From the NCBI GenBank assembly GCA_964435475.1, contig CAYSZB010000001.1, forward strand, positions 1 through 64,000: DNA of 64,000 nucleotides, given 5' to 3'. Position numbers and translations under genes: made by a program. The notes beneath the pieces are model-generated. The model did no database searches, was not told the DNA's origin, and saw only the letters and a program-made list of their open reading frames with translations. This DNA comes from CAYSZB01 sp964435475 (GTDB lineage Bacteria > Chloroflexota > Anaerolineae > Anaerolineales > Anaerolineaceae). This document shows, piece by piece, positions 42,653 to 51,715 of this stretch (the stretch's first letter is position 1; the number at the start of each line of letters is the position of its first letter).

Positions 42653-43525
42653 ATGAAAGGTATCATCCTGGCTGGAGGGAAAGGCACCCGCCTTTACCCA
42701 CTGACAATGTCGGTCAGCAAGCAGTTATTACCGGTCTATGACAAACCGATGATCTATTATCCCCTGTCCATGCTGATGCTGGCGGGGATCCGCGAGATCC
42801 TGGTGATCACCACACCAGAAGATCAAGCCCAATACCAGCGACTTCTGGCGGATGGCAGCCAGTGGGGGCTGTCATTCCAGTTTGCCATACAAAAAGAACC
42901 GCGCGGCCTGGCGGATGCTTTCATAGTGGGTAAGGACTTTTTAGCGGGCGAAGGTGCCTGCCTGATCCTGGGTGACAATATCTTTTTTGGCCACGGTTTG
43001 CCTGAATTGCTGCGCAGGGGGGCGGAGATCCAGGAAGGCGCAATGGTCTTTGCCTACCCGGTGCGGGACCCTGAGCGCTATGGCGTGGTGGAGGTCGATG
43101 AACACGGTAATGCGCTTAGCCTCGAAGAAAAACCGGTCGACCCGCGCTCCAAACTGGCGGTTCCGGGCATCTACTTCTATGACAGGCGCGTGGTTGAACT
43201 GGCCGAAAACCTGGAGCCCTCCCCGCGCGGCGAGATCGAGATCACAGACCTGAACAAGATCTACATGCACGAAGGCAAGCTCAGGGTACAGGTCTTGGGA
43301 CGCGGTATAGCCTGGTTGGATGCCGGTACGCACGAGTCCCTGCTGCAGGCCGCCAACTTTGTGCAGGCGGTTGAGGATCGACAGGGCATGATGATCTCCT
43401 GCGTCGAAGAGATCGCCTACCATAAAGGCTACATCGATGCCCAGCAGTTGTTCAAACTAGCCAACAGCATGGCGCCTAACAGCTATGGGCAGTACCTGTT
43501 TGACGTACTGCACGGAGATAAATGA
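42653..43525 (+). CDS. rmlA: Glucose-1-phosphate thymidylyltransferase
   Basis: The protein has 290 residues. It has the short RmlA form with GIILAGGKGTRLYPLT, SKQLLPVYDKPMIYYPLS, LILGDNIFFGHGL, the product-site GVVEVDEHGNALSLEEKP, and AWLDAGTHESLLQAA. It makes dTDP-glucose from dTTP and glucose-1-phosphate, the first step of the rhamnose pathway. Its stop overlaps the rmlD start by 4 bases (ATGA at 43522-43525). Confidence 0.95.
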   Translation: MKGIILAGGKGTRLYPLTMSVSKQLLPVYDKPMIYYPLSMLMLAGIREILVITTPEDQAQYQRLLADGSQWGLSFQFAIQKEPRGLADAFIVGKDFLAGEGACLILGDNIFFGHGLPELLRRGAEIQEGAMVFAYPVRDPERYGVVEVDEHGNALSLEEKPVDPRSKLAVPGIYFYDRRVVELAENLEPSPRGEIEITDLNKIYMHEGKLRVQVLGRGIAWLDAGTHESLLQAANFVQAVEDRQGMMISCVEEIAYHKGYIDAQQLFKLANSMAPNSYGQYLFDVLHGDK

Positions 43526-44403
43526 AGATCCTGCTTTTTGCTAAAAACGGACAGTTGGGCTGGGAATTGCAGCGCACCCTGGCGCCGCTGGGCGAGGTGC
43601 TGGCGCTGGATTTTCCAGAGGTGGATTTCACCAATCCTTCCAGCCTCAGGCAGGTCGTTCGAGATGCCAAACCCGATCTCATAATTAACCCGGCCGCCTA
43701 CACCGCAGTGGATAAGGCTGAAAGCGAACTTGATAAAGCGCACCTCGTAAATTGTGCAGCGGTTGAAGTGCTTGCCGCAGAATCAAAAGCGCTGGGCATC
43801 CCCATGGTGCATTACTCCACGGATTTTGTCTTCGACGGCACCAAGGGCACCCCTTATGTAGAAGAAGACCAACCCAACCCGCTCAGCGTTTATGGCAATA
43901 CCAAGCTGGCGGGTGACCAGGCTGTTTTAGCCAGCGGGGCACCCAGCATCATCCTGCGCACCAGTTGGGTCTACAGCATGCGCCAGGGCGGCTTTGTCAC
44001 CAAGGTCCTGAACTGGGCAAGACAGCAGGAAACATTGCGCATTGTCGATGACCAGGTCAGTGGTCCGACCTCGGCGCGCATGCTGGCGGAAGCCACCGCC
44101 TTGATGATCGCCCGCGGTGGGTTGGACCTGCTGGAGTTTTTTGGAAAGTATGCTGGTTTGTACAACCTGGCGGGCAGCGGCGAGTGCAGTCGCTATGAGT
44201 GGGCGAATGCAATCATTGCGTTGGATCCTGATAAAGAAGAACAGAAGGTTAAAGAGATCTTGCGTGCTGGTTCGAGCGAGTTCCCCAGCCCGGCAACCCG
44301 CCCGGCGCATTCGACCCTCGATTGTGGTAAATTTGAGAAAACATTTGGGTTAAAACTGCCGGAATGGCAGTTGGCGCTCAAGATGATGATGGAGAACAAT
44401 TGA
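43522..44403 (+). CDS. rmlD: dTDP-4-dehydrorhamnose reductase
   Basis: The protein has 293 residues. The Rossmann loop is GQLGWELQRTL, followed by INPAAYTAVDKAES, the catalytic HYSTDFVFDGTK, the active-site Tyr/Lys in VYGNTKLAGDQAV, RTSWVYS, and the C-terminal RPAHSTLDCGK. It reduces the 4-keto group to give dTDP-L-rhamnose, completing the pathway in the order C-B-A-D. The methyltransferase start shares the last base of its stop codon (TGATG). Confidence 0.94.
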   Translation: MKILLFAKNGQLGWELQRTLAPLGEVLALDFPEVDFTNPSSLRQVVRDAKPDLIINPAAYTAVDKAESELDKAHLVNCAAVEVLAAESKALGIPMVHYSTDFVFDGTKGTPYVEEDQPNPLSVYGNTKLAGDQAVLASGAPSIILRTSWVYSMRQGGFVTKVLNWARQQETLRIVDDQVSGPTSARMLAEATALMIARGGLDLLEFFGKYAGLYNLAGSGECSRYEWANAIIALDPDKEEQKVKEILRAGSSEFPSPATRPAHSTLDCGKFEKTFGLKLPEWQLALKMMMENN

Positions 44404-45254
44404 TGGACCAGGATTACCGCAAGGCATTTGACGCGTATTATTATGCCCATGACTGTGGCGCGCCATATGTACGCAACGAGCAGTGGTTGAATTTCTTTGG
44501 AGGGGTTGCCGAACGCATTGTCAAAGAGATCAACCCTAAAACCGTGCTGGATGCCGGCTGCGCCATGGGTTTCCTGGTTGAAGGCTTGCGCAACCGCGGG
44601 GTGGAAGCCTGGGGGGTGGACGTTTCGGAGTATGCCATCGGGCAGGTGCATGAAAGTGTGCGGCCATATTGCCGGGTGGGTTCGATCACTGAGCCATTTG
44701 AACGAAAGTATGACCTGGTCACCTGTATTGAGGTTTTTGAACACATGCCGGCAGCGGAAGCTGAAAAAGCCGCCGAAAACCTGTGCCGGCATACGGATGA
44801 TATCCTGTTCTCATCCACACCCTTTGATTACAAGGAAGTCACCCATATTAATGTGCATCCACCTGAATACTGGGCGGCGATGTTTGCGCGGCAGGGCTTC
44901 TTCCGTGACTTTGAGTTTGACGCTTCTTTCCTGACCCCCTGGTCGGTGCGTTACACCCGCAAGCCGTTTGAACAAGGGCATTTTATCAGCGAATATGAGC
45001 GCCGTTTCTTCCTTCTCTGGAAGGAGAACTGCGATATGCGAGCGCTGGTTCAGCAGCAGCAGGGAACGGTCGCCAGGCTGGAGGAGCAGGTCCAGGAACA
45101 GCAAGCCGAGGTCACCGGGGTCAAAGCACAACTGCAGGAGATCCGCGACAGCCGGGCATGGAGGTTCATGTCCAGCCTGCAAAAGATCCGCCTGTTCTTT
45201 ATTCCCCGCGGGAGTAAGGCAGAGCAGGTGCTGATGAAAAAGGATAAAGAATAA
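44403..45254 (+). CDS. SAM-dependent methyltransferase with C-terminal coiled coil
   Basis: The start at 44403 is chosen because GGAGAA precedes it and it abuts the rmlD stop. The protein has 283 residues. The class I fold has VLDAGCAMGFLVEGL (SAM-binding loop), the acidic strand WGVDVSEYA, YDLVTCIEVFEHM and LFSSTPFD. From about residue 212 a Gln/Glu-rich coiled coil begins (MRALVQQQQGTVARLEEQVQ), ending in SRAWRF (250-255) and a basic amphipathic segment (LQKIRLFFIPRGSK). The arrangement recalls WbdD-type chain terminators, where methylation and a coiled-coil ruler set polymer length; this is an inference. The same tail module occurs in the next gene. Confidence 0.85.
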   Translation: MDQDYRKAFDAYYYAHDCGAPYVRNEQWLNFFGGVAERIVKEINPKTVLDAGCAMGFLVEGLRNRGVEAWGVDVSEYAIGQVHESVRPYCRVGSITEPFERKYDLVTCIEVFEHMPAAEAEKAAENLCRHTDDILFSSTPFDYKEVTHINVHPPEYWAAMFARQGFFRDFEFDASFLTPWSVRYTRKPFEQGHFISEYERRFFLLWKENCDMRALVQQQQGTVARLEEQVQEQQAEVTGVKAQLQEIRDSRAWRFMSSLQKIRLFFIPRGSKAEQVLMKKDKE

Positions 45255-45296
45255 ACCCGAAGTGATTGCTCGGTGGAATTAAAAAACTGAAAAAGT

Positions 45297-48200
45297 ATGG
45301 GTAAAGAAATTCAGACAGGTGCAAACGGAATGTATAAAGTGGCAGCTCCTCATTTCCTGACAAAGGAAGGGGGTTCTGTCTCTCAACCACTGCGCCAGCA
45401 TGCGACAGCGCTTATTTGCCATTTGCACTACCCGGAACTGCTGGACGAGCTGGTTGGGGCTCTCGCGCCTTTGGATGGTGACTTTGACCTCTATCTATCC
45501 ATTCCCAAAGCTGCAAGCGGGTTTGTTCCTGAAATTTTCACCCGCTTCCCTGGTGCTTTTATCCTGCCTATGGAGAACATTGGGCGGGATATCAACCCTT
45601 TCCTTGTCATACTGAAAGCCATCCTGTCCCTGGGATATGAGAGCCTGCTCAAGATTCACACCAAGCGCTCTCCGCACCGTGCGGATGGGGATGCGTGGCG
45701 GCAGGATATGTATGCCAGGTTGCTGGGAAACCGCGAGAACGTGCTGAAGATCCTGCAGCGCCTTGCGGCAGATCCACATGTGGGGATCATCGCGCCCAAA
45801 GGTCACGTGGTCAGTTACCGCGCCTATTGTGGCGCCAGCCGCGACCGGGTGCTGGCAATTGCCCGGTCTGCCGGCGTATCCTATGCAGAACAGCATGATT
45901 TCTCTTTTGTAGCCGGCACCATGTTTTGGGCAAAACCACTTGCCCTGGAAAGCCTGACCCGCATTCCTGACGAACAACTGCAGTATGAAGACGAAGTGAT
46001 CGCTGCGGATGGGGCACTGGTGCATGCCCTGGAGCGCTTTATGGGGTTGGCGGTGCATAAAGAAGGTTTGGAGATCCTTGAAACCGATGGACAGGGTGAA
46101 ATCTCCCAGGCGGATCTGACCCAGGCTTACCCCTACACGCCACCATCCAAGCAACTGAAATTGGCGGACATCCATAAAGTGATCTTCTTCCCACTTTATG
46201 ACGAACGCTTTGCCATCGAGCACCTGCGGGTCACTGCACCCTACCACCAGGCGGGCATCGAGGTCCTGCAAGGTATGGTCGATGGTGAACCACAATATGA
46301 ACTTATCCCCGGTTCTGATGCGGTGATCATCCAGCGCGAATTTCCGCGCAACCTGCCAATGTATGAGCATATCTACCAGGTCGCCAACGACCATTACATC
46401 CCAATCATTTATGACCTGGACGACCTCCTGTTCAACCTGCCTGAAACCCACCCCGAACGCCAGGCGATGGATTACACCGCTGCCTTATTACCCATGCTGA
46501 GTGCCTTGATGCAAGCCGACCTGGTGACCGTGTCGACGGGTAAATTAAAAGAGACTCTGCTTGACTTCAACGAAAACATCCAGGTTCTGCCCAATTACCT
46601 GGATGATAATTTGTGGCATTTTAGGAAGTCCCATAAACCTGGCGCTGATGACAAACCTGTCGTTATTGGCTACATGGGCAGTGCGTCACATTCACCCGAC
46701 CTGGAGATGATCGCACCTGTACTGCTTGAATTGCTGGAAAAATATGGGGAGAGGCTGCAGTTTCATGTTTGGGGAACTGAATTGCCAGAAACTCTGCGCG
46801 ATCAACCCCGGATTTCATGGACTCCTGCACCCACCAATAATTATCGCGAATTTGCAGCATATTTTCAGCAGCAACAAGCCGACATTTTTGTTGCCCCACT
46901 GGCCGATAACCTGTTCAACCGCTGCAAAAGCGGCTTGAAGTATTTGGAATACAGCGCATTGGGTACTCCCGGTGTCTATAGCAACCTGGACGGGTACGCG
47001 GGACTGATCACCGACGGTGAAGATGGTTTCCTGGCAGAGTCACCCGCGGAGTGGAAAGAGAACCTGGTGCGCCTGATCGAGGAACCAGCGCTGCGGGAGC
47101 AGATGGGAGCAAAAGCCCGGCATACGGTTGAGGCAGGATGGCTTTTATCGAAGAATATTGCCTCCTGGAAAGATATCTTCAAGGTTAAAGAGCCCGGGTT
47201 TAATAATCAGCGCCAGGCGAAAATGAACTCATCCAGCCTGCTCCATGCCATATCCGGGCAGCTTTTCTGGATGCAAGCTGCCAGGAATGAATTGCTCACA
47301 GAACTCAACCGGCGCAATGGTGAATTGCAAGGTGCTCTAAGCGCCAGCCAGGCTGCCTGGGCAAGTGAACACAGCCTGTTGGAAGTTGAACGCGCAGCTT
47401 TGGTAAAAGAACACAAGCAATTGGGGACAATTCGTGAGACCCTGGCAAAACTGGAAGCGAGTTACCAGGCAAAAGAAAAGGAACGCCAGTCTCTTCTTGA
47501 ACGATCAAGATTGCAGGAAGAACAGATCAATGCATTACAAACCCAGGTGGACACCGCTGAAGCCAAAATTCACCAGTTGGAAGGCGAAAAGTGGCAGATG
47601 TCAGAGACGATCAATGAACTTGGGGGACAACTGCAGGAGAAAGAAACCGAGCGTCAGCGCCTTGCCGGGTTGGTCGATGAAAAAGTGCAGCAGAACCAGG
47701 GGCTGGCGGCGGAATTGAGCGCCAGGGTCAGCGAACTGGAAGGAATAAAGGCCAGCAGGTCGTGGAAGTTTGTATTGTTCTTAAAGAAGATCAGGTCAAA
47801 GATCGTGCCTGAAGGGGGTTGGCTATCAAAAAAACTCCATGCAGCAAAATCGTTTTATATTACAAAATATTCATTAATGACTGCCCTGGTTAAGAAGCAA
47901 AAAGATACCTGGTTGATCCGCAGGTCAGAGTTGTTTGATCGTGATTGGTACTTAGCCAGGAACAAGGATGTAGCAAAAGAGGGTATTGATCCCGCCAGGC
48001 ATTATTTGTTTTTTGGCGGATTTGAAGGAAGGGATCCAAGTCCCAAATTCTCCAGTTCACAATATTTTGAAAGTTATGATGATGTCAAGCGCTCCGGGAT
48101 GAACCCATTATTGCATTACCTCAAATATGGGAAGCAAGAGGGTCGAAAATCCTATCAATCCATCATTGTGAGCACCGAATATATTTCTCAACCTGAGCAC

Positions 48201-49391
48201 ACATTAAATTCCAGGCAACTGGTTAAATTGCTTACTCAGTCAATGGAAAATAAAGATTATGTGCTATCCATCAGTCATGACAATTACCTGAAGATTACTG
48301 CCGGGGTTCAGTTAAGAATTTCCGACGAGCAAATTTCATTAAAAAAGCACAATATCAGCTACCTCCATCTCTACCCTTTTTATCGCAGATCCACAAATGT
48401 TGGGAAAGACGAAGCATTCTTTACAGGAGTTAATTGTGACGGCAAAGAGATAGGAGTTGTGGGTAGAAAAGAACTCCTGAGGGGTTTAAGACTTTTTTCC
48501 CGGGTAAAGGCAAAGGAACTTCATATTCATCATGCCATGGGCTTCGACCTTGCGTTTCTAGCGGATATTGCCAGGATCTTGAATATAGGGCGAGCCCAAT
48601 TTTGGGTTCATGATTATTATTCTGTCTGTCCGGGATGTTTTCTTCTCAGGAATGATAAAGTCTTTTGTGAGATTCCAGATATCAATAGCAACTCTTGCAA
48701 GATATGCAAATATGGAGATGAAAGACGCAGGCACCACCAGGAATTTATTGAATTATTCAACCAACTCAAGACAGAGGTGGTCGCTCCATCGCAACACGCT
48801 CTGGATCTATGGCAAAAAGGTTTTCCAACAGTTAATGTCACATCCCGCATCATTCCCCACGTCAGCTTGGATTGGATAGAAAATAAACCGATCGCAGGGG
48901 ACAAGAATGTGCTCAGAATTGGCTTTGTTGGTTTCCCGGTTGAGTACAAGGGATGGGGAGCATGGAAACGACTCACCGAAAAGATCGGGAAAGATCCCCG
49001 CTTTCAGTTTTTCTATTTTTCAAATGATTGGGGCGGTCATGGCAATTATGAAAGGATCGTTGTCACGGTTACACATGAAAATCGCCAGGCTATGACAGAG
49101 CAACTGATAAAGAATGGTATTGATGTTGCGTTTTTGTGGTCAATTTGTCCGGAGACCTTCTCTTATACAATGTATGAAAGCCTTGCTGCCGGTTGTTTTA
49201 TTGTCACAAACCGGGATAGCGGTAACATTCAGTACTATCTTAAGAACAATCCGACTCAGGGGGTGGTTCTTGAGAACGAGAACCAACTGGAGCGACTCTT
49301 CCTGGAAGAGGAATTGTTTGACATGGTCGGGAATTACCAGAAGGATGGAAAACCTAGGGCAAAACTGGTTTTTCATGGAGGAACGGAGTAA
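45297..49391 (+). CDS. Multi-domain glycosyltransferase: RgpF-like + GT4 + coiled coil + GT4
   Basis: The protein has 1364 residues; the ATG at 45330 is an alternative start. Residues about 40-275 are RgpF-like (ICHLHYPELLDEL, then ENIGRDINPFL, then LKIHTKRSPHR, then FVAGTMFWAKP). Residues about 285-640 are a GT4 (IIYDLDDLLFNLPETHPERQ, then VIGYMGSASHSPDLE, then KYLEYSALGTPGVYS). Residues about 660-815 are coiled coil, closing with SRSWKF (820-825) and a basic tail. Residues about 880-945 hold two Y-(A)RN-DV-type HYL-G repeats. A second GT4 with a Cys cluster (CPGCFLL, then CKICKY) covers about 1010-1340. The last third, from about base 47830, is much more AT-rich. It probably elongates the rhamnan-like chain with several linkages. 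Confidence 0.85.
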   Translation: MGKEIQTGANGMYKVAAPHFLTKEGGSVSQPLRQHATALICHLHYPELLDELVGALAPLDGDFDLYLSIPKAASGFVPEIFTRFPGAFILPMENIGRDINPFLVILKAILSLGYESLLKIHTKRSPHRADGDAWRQDMYARLLGNRENVLKILQRLAADPHVGIIAPKGHVVSYRAYCGASRDRVLAIARSAGVSYAEQHDFSFVAGTMFWAKPLALESLTRIPDEQLQYEDEVIAADGALVHALERFMGLAVHKEGLEILETDGQGEISQADLTQAYPYTPPSKQLKLADIHKVIFFPLYDERFAIEHLRVTAPYHQAGIEVLQGMVDGEPQYELIPGSDAVIIQREFPRNLPMYEHIYQVANDHYIPIIYDLDDLLFNLPETHPERQAMDYTAALLPMLSALMQADLVTVSTGKLKETLLDFNENIQVLPNYLDDNLWHFRKSHKPGADDKPVVIGYMGSASHSPDLEMIAPVLLELLEKYGERLQFHVWGTELPETLRDQPRISWTPAPTNNYREFAAYFQQQQADIFVAPLADNLFNRCKSGLKYLEYSALGTPGVYSNLDGYAGLITDGEDGFLAESPAEWKENLVRLIEEPALREQMGAKARHTVEAGWLLSKNIASWKDIFKVKEPGFNNQRQAKMNSSSLLHAISGQLFWMQAARNELLTELNRRNGELQGALSASQAAWASEHSLLEVERAALVKEHKQLGTIRETLAKLEASYQAKEKERQSLLERSRLQEEQINALQTQVDTAEAKIHQLEGEKWQMSETINELGGQLQEKETERQRLAGLVDEKVQQNQGLAAELSARVSELEGIKASRSWKFVLFLKKIRSKIVPEGGWLSKKLHAAKSFYITKYSLMTALVKKQKDTWLIRRSELFDRDWYLARNKDVAKEGIDPARHYLFFGGFEGRDPSPKFSSSQYFESYDDVKRSGMNPLLHYLKYGKQEGRKSYQSIIVSTEYISQPEHTLNSRQLVKLLTQSMENKDYVLSISHDNYLKITAGVQLRISDEQISLKKHNISYLHLYPFYRRSTNVGKDEAFFTGVNCDGKEIGVVGRKELLRGLRLFSRVKAKELHIHHAMGFDLAFLADIARILNIGRAQFWVHDYYSVCPGCFLLRNDKVFCEIPDINSNSCKICKYGDERRRHHQEFIELFNQLKTEVVAPSQHALDLWQKGFPTVNVTSRIIPHVSLDWIENKPIAGDKNVLRIGFVGFPVEYKGWGAWKRLTEKIGKDPRFQFFYFSNDWGGHGNYERIVVTVTHENRQAMTEQLIKNGIDVAFLWSICPETFSYTMYESLAAGCFIVTNRDSGNIQYYLKNNPTQGVVLENENQLERLFLEEELFDMVGNYQKDGKPRAKLVFHGGTE

Positions 49392-49396
49392 AGACG

Positions 49397-51664
49397 ATGA
49401 ATGTATTTACCAGTATTGCTTTAAATTATTTGCCAAAAGCCAGGATTCTTGCAGATTCCTTGAAAAAGTTGCACCCTGAGTGGAAATTTCATTTGCTGGT
49501 AAGTGACCGTGTACCCTCCACAATGAAATATCGGGTTAAGTTTGACGAGAAATTGTTCGACAGGATTGTCTGGGTTGAAGATCTGAAAATTAATGACCTT
49601 AAAAGTTGGATATTTAAACACACAGTTGTTGAATTATGTACAGCAGTAAAAGGGATATTCTTACAGCAACTTGTTTCAGAAGGTGCCGACAAGATCATTT
49701 ACATCGACCCCGATATTGTAATTTTCAATGACCTGATCGAAATTGAAAAAATGCTTGATACCCATGCGATATTATTGACACCGCACCTTATCAATTATTC
49801 AGATAATTATCAATCCATTGTAGAAAATGAAATCTATGGGGCAATGCGACATGGCATATTTAACCTTGGTTTTATTGCCATAAACGCCCAAAAAGATGAA
49901 GGCAGGCAATTTGCACATTGGTGGGAACAACGCCTGTTGGATTTTTGCTATGCCGACTATGATAAGGGATTGTTTACCGACCAGAAATGGTGTGACTTGA
50001 TCCCCTCATATTTTGAGGATTATCATGTCATCCGTGACCCGGGATACAATGCGGCAAGTTGGAATTTAGATACACGACAAATATCTTTCTCGAAAGAAGG
50101 AAAATTGTTGGTCAATGATAAAACCCCGCTGTATTTCTATCACTTTACCGGGTATGACTCCGGGGCTGGTCCCCAGGTGATTGATCGTCTGACAAAGGAT
50201 GGTAACAACCCGGTAGTCAAAGAAATTTGGGATTGGTATGCCCGTGAATTAATTAAGATGGGGCAATCAGAATTAGGCGGGTTGTCGTGTGCCTTTGATT
50301 ATTTTAATAATGGGGAAAAGATCAAACCTGAGATGAGATTAATATATCGCACCCGCGAAGACCTGCAAAATTATTACCCTGATCCTTATGATACAACGCG
50401 CAAAGATGGGGGATTCCTGCGGTGGATGATCGTTCAGGCACCCAAAGAAATACCGGTTGACCCAACACATAAAGGCACCATTTCGGAACTCGAGGAACTG
50501 CAGGCAAAAACCTACCAGGAGATCGTTCTGAACGAGAAGAGCGTTGGTTTGGGTGATTACATTCCACTGGCCAGCGATAGCTACGCCTCAACCGAATCTC
50601 TTGTGAAGTTGATCGCACTTTATCTTCCACAATATCACCCGATCCCTGAAAATGACCTGTGGTGGGGAAAGGGTTTCACTGAATGGGCTAATGTTGCAAG
50701 AGGCGTTCCCCAGTTCCCGGGGCACTATCAACCGCACCTTCCTGATGAACTTGGATTTTATGACCTGCGCCTGGAAGAGATCCAATATCGCCAGATTGAA
50801 CTGGCAAAGCAATATGGCATCCATGGGTTTGCATATTATTACTACTGGTTTGCTGGAAAGAGATTATTGGAGATGCCATTAGATCGCTTCCTTAATAAGA
50901 GGGACATGGCATTCCCGTTTTGCCTGGTGTGGGCAAATGAGAACTGGACAAGGCGTTGGGATGGGCTGGAGAATGAGATCTTGATGCAGCAGGTGCATAC
51001 CCCGGAAACCGATATAGATTTCATCAAGAGTGTCGAGCCCTTTCTCAGGGATGAACGGTACATAAGAATTAATGGCCGGCCAATTTTGATTGTCTATCGC
51101 ATAGGCCTGATGCCAGACCCTCTACAGACAGCTGAACGGTGGCGCGAATATTGTGTAAAAAACAAGTTGGGTGAACCTTATTTAATTGCCGCTCAAACAT
51201 TTGGCTTTGAAGACCCAAGAACAGTCGGATTTGATGCCGCAATGCAATTTCCTCCCCATAACCAGCATCACGGTGCACAGTTCATGATAAATTCAGAGAT
51301 CAAGTTCACCAACCCCGATTTTTCTTCTTACGTGTTTAGCTACCCCAAAACGGTTGAGTATAAAGAACGCAATCCTGAAGATGCACCTTATCCATTATTT
51401 AAAGGAATCTTCCCAATCTGGGATAGCGAGTCAAGAAAACCCGGCAAAGGCACGATATTTACAGGATCTACACCACAATTATATGAGCGTTGGTTAAGGA
51501 CGATCTGTCAATGGACAATCAAGAACCATCCAGAGGATGCAAGACTGGTTTTTATCAATGCCTGGAATGAATGGGCAGAGGGTGCACACCTTGAGCCTGA
51601 CCGGCGGTATGGATATGCCTATCTTCAATCGACCATGGATACTCTGAACTCATTAAATAAGTAA
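49397..51664 (+). CDS. GT8-like glycosyltransferase fused to WbsX domain
   Basis: The protein has 755 residues. Residues 1-290 resemble a GT8-type (GT-A) enzyme: MNVFTSIALNYLPKARILAD, then the metal-binding IIYIDPDIVIFNDL, then FNLGFIAIN and WCDLIPSYFEDYHVI. Residues about 405-750 are a WbsX/GH99-like domain: LIALYLPQYHPIPENDLWWG, then KGFTEWANVARG, YGIHGFAYYYYWFAGK, CLVWANENWTRRWDG, and the closing FINAWNEWAEGAHLEPD. WbsX proteins occur in O-antigen loci, and their fold is related to endo-mannosidases, so it may trim or transfer. Codon use is AT-rich. It starts 5 bases after the previous stop. Confidence 0.87.
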   Translation: MNVFTSIALNYLPKARILADSLKKLHPEWKFHLLVSDRVPSTMKYRVKFDEKLFDRIVWVEDLKINDLKSWIFKHTVVELCTAVKGIFLQQLVSEGADKIIYIDPDIVIFNDLIEIEKMLDTHAILLTPHLINYSDNYQSIVENEIYGAMRHGIFNLGFIAINAQKDEGRQFAHWWEQRLLDFCYADYDKGLFTDQKWCDLIPSYFEDYHVIRDPGYNAASWNLDTRQISFSKEGKLLVNDKTPLYFYHFTGYDSGAGPQVIDRLTKDGNNPVVKEIWDWYARELIKMGQSELGGLSCAFDYFNNGEKIKPEMRLIYRTREDLQNYYPDPYDTTRKDGGFLRWMIVQAPKEIPVDPTHKGTISELEELQAKTYQEIVLNEKSVGLGDYIPLASDSYASTESLVKLIALYLPQYHPIPENDLWWGKGFTEWANVARGVPQFPGHYQPHLPDELGFYDLRLEEIQYRQIELAKQYGIHGFAYYYYWFAGKRLLEMPLDRFLNKRDMAFPFCLVWANENWTRRWDGLENEILMQQVHTPETDIDFIKSVEPFLRDERYIRINGRPILIVYRIGLMPDPLQTAERWREYCVKNKLGEPYLIAAQTFGFEDPRTVGFDAAMQFPPHNQHHGAQFMINSEIKFTNPDFSSYVFSYPKTVEYKERNPEDAPYPLFKGIFPIWDSESRKPGKGTIFTGSTPQLYERWLRTICQWTIKNHPEDARLVFINAWNEWAEGAHLEPDRRYGYAYLQSTMDTLNSLNK

Positions 51665-51715
51665 AGTTATCAAAAGCAGAGAAGGAAAGAACGGCTTAGG
51701 TAAAGTCACACAAGT

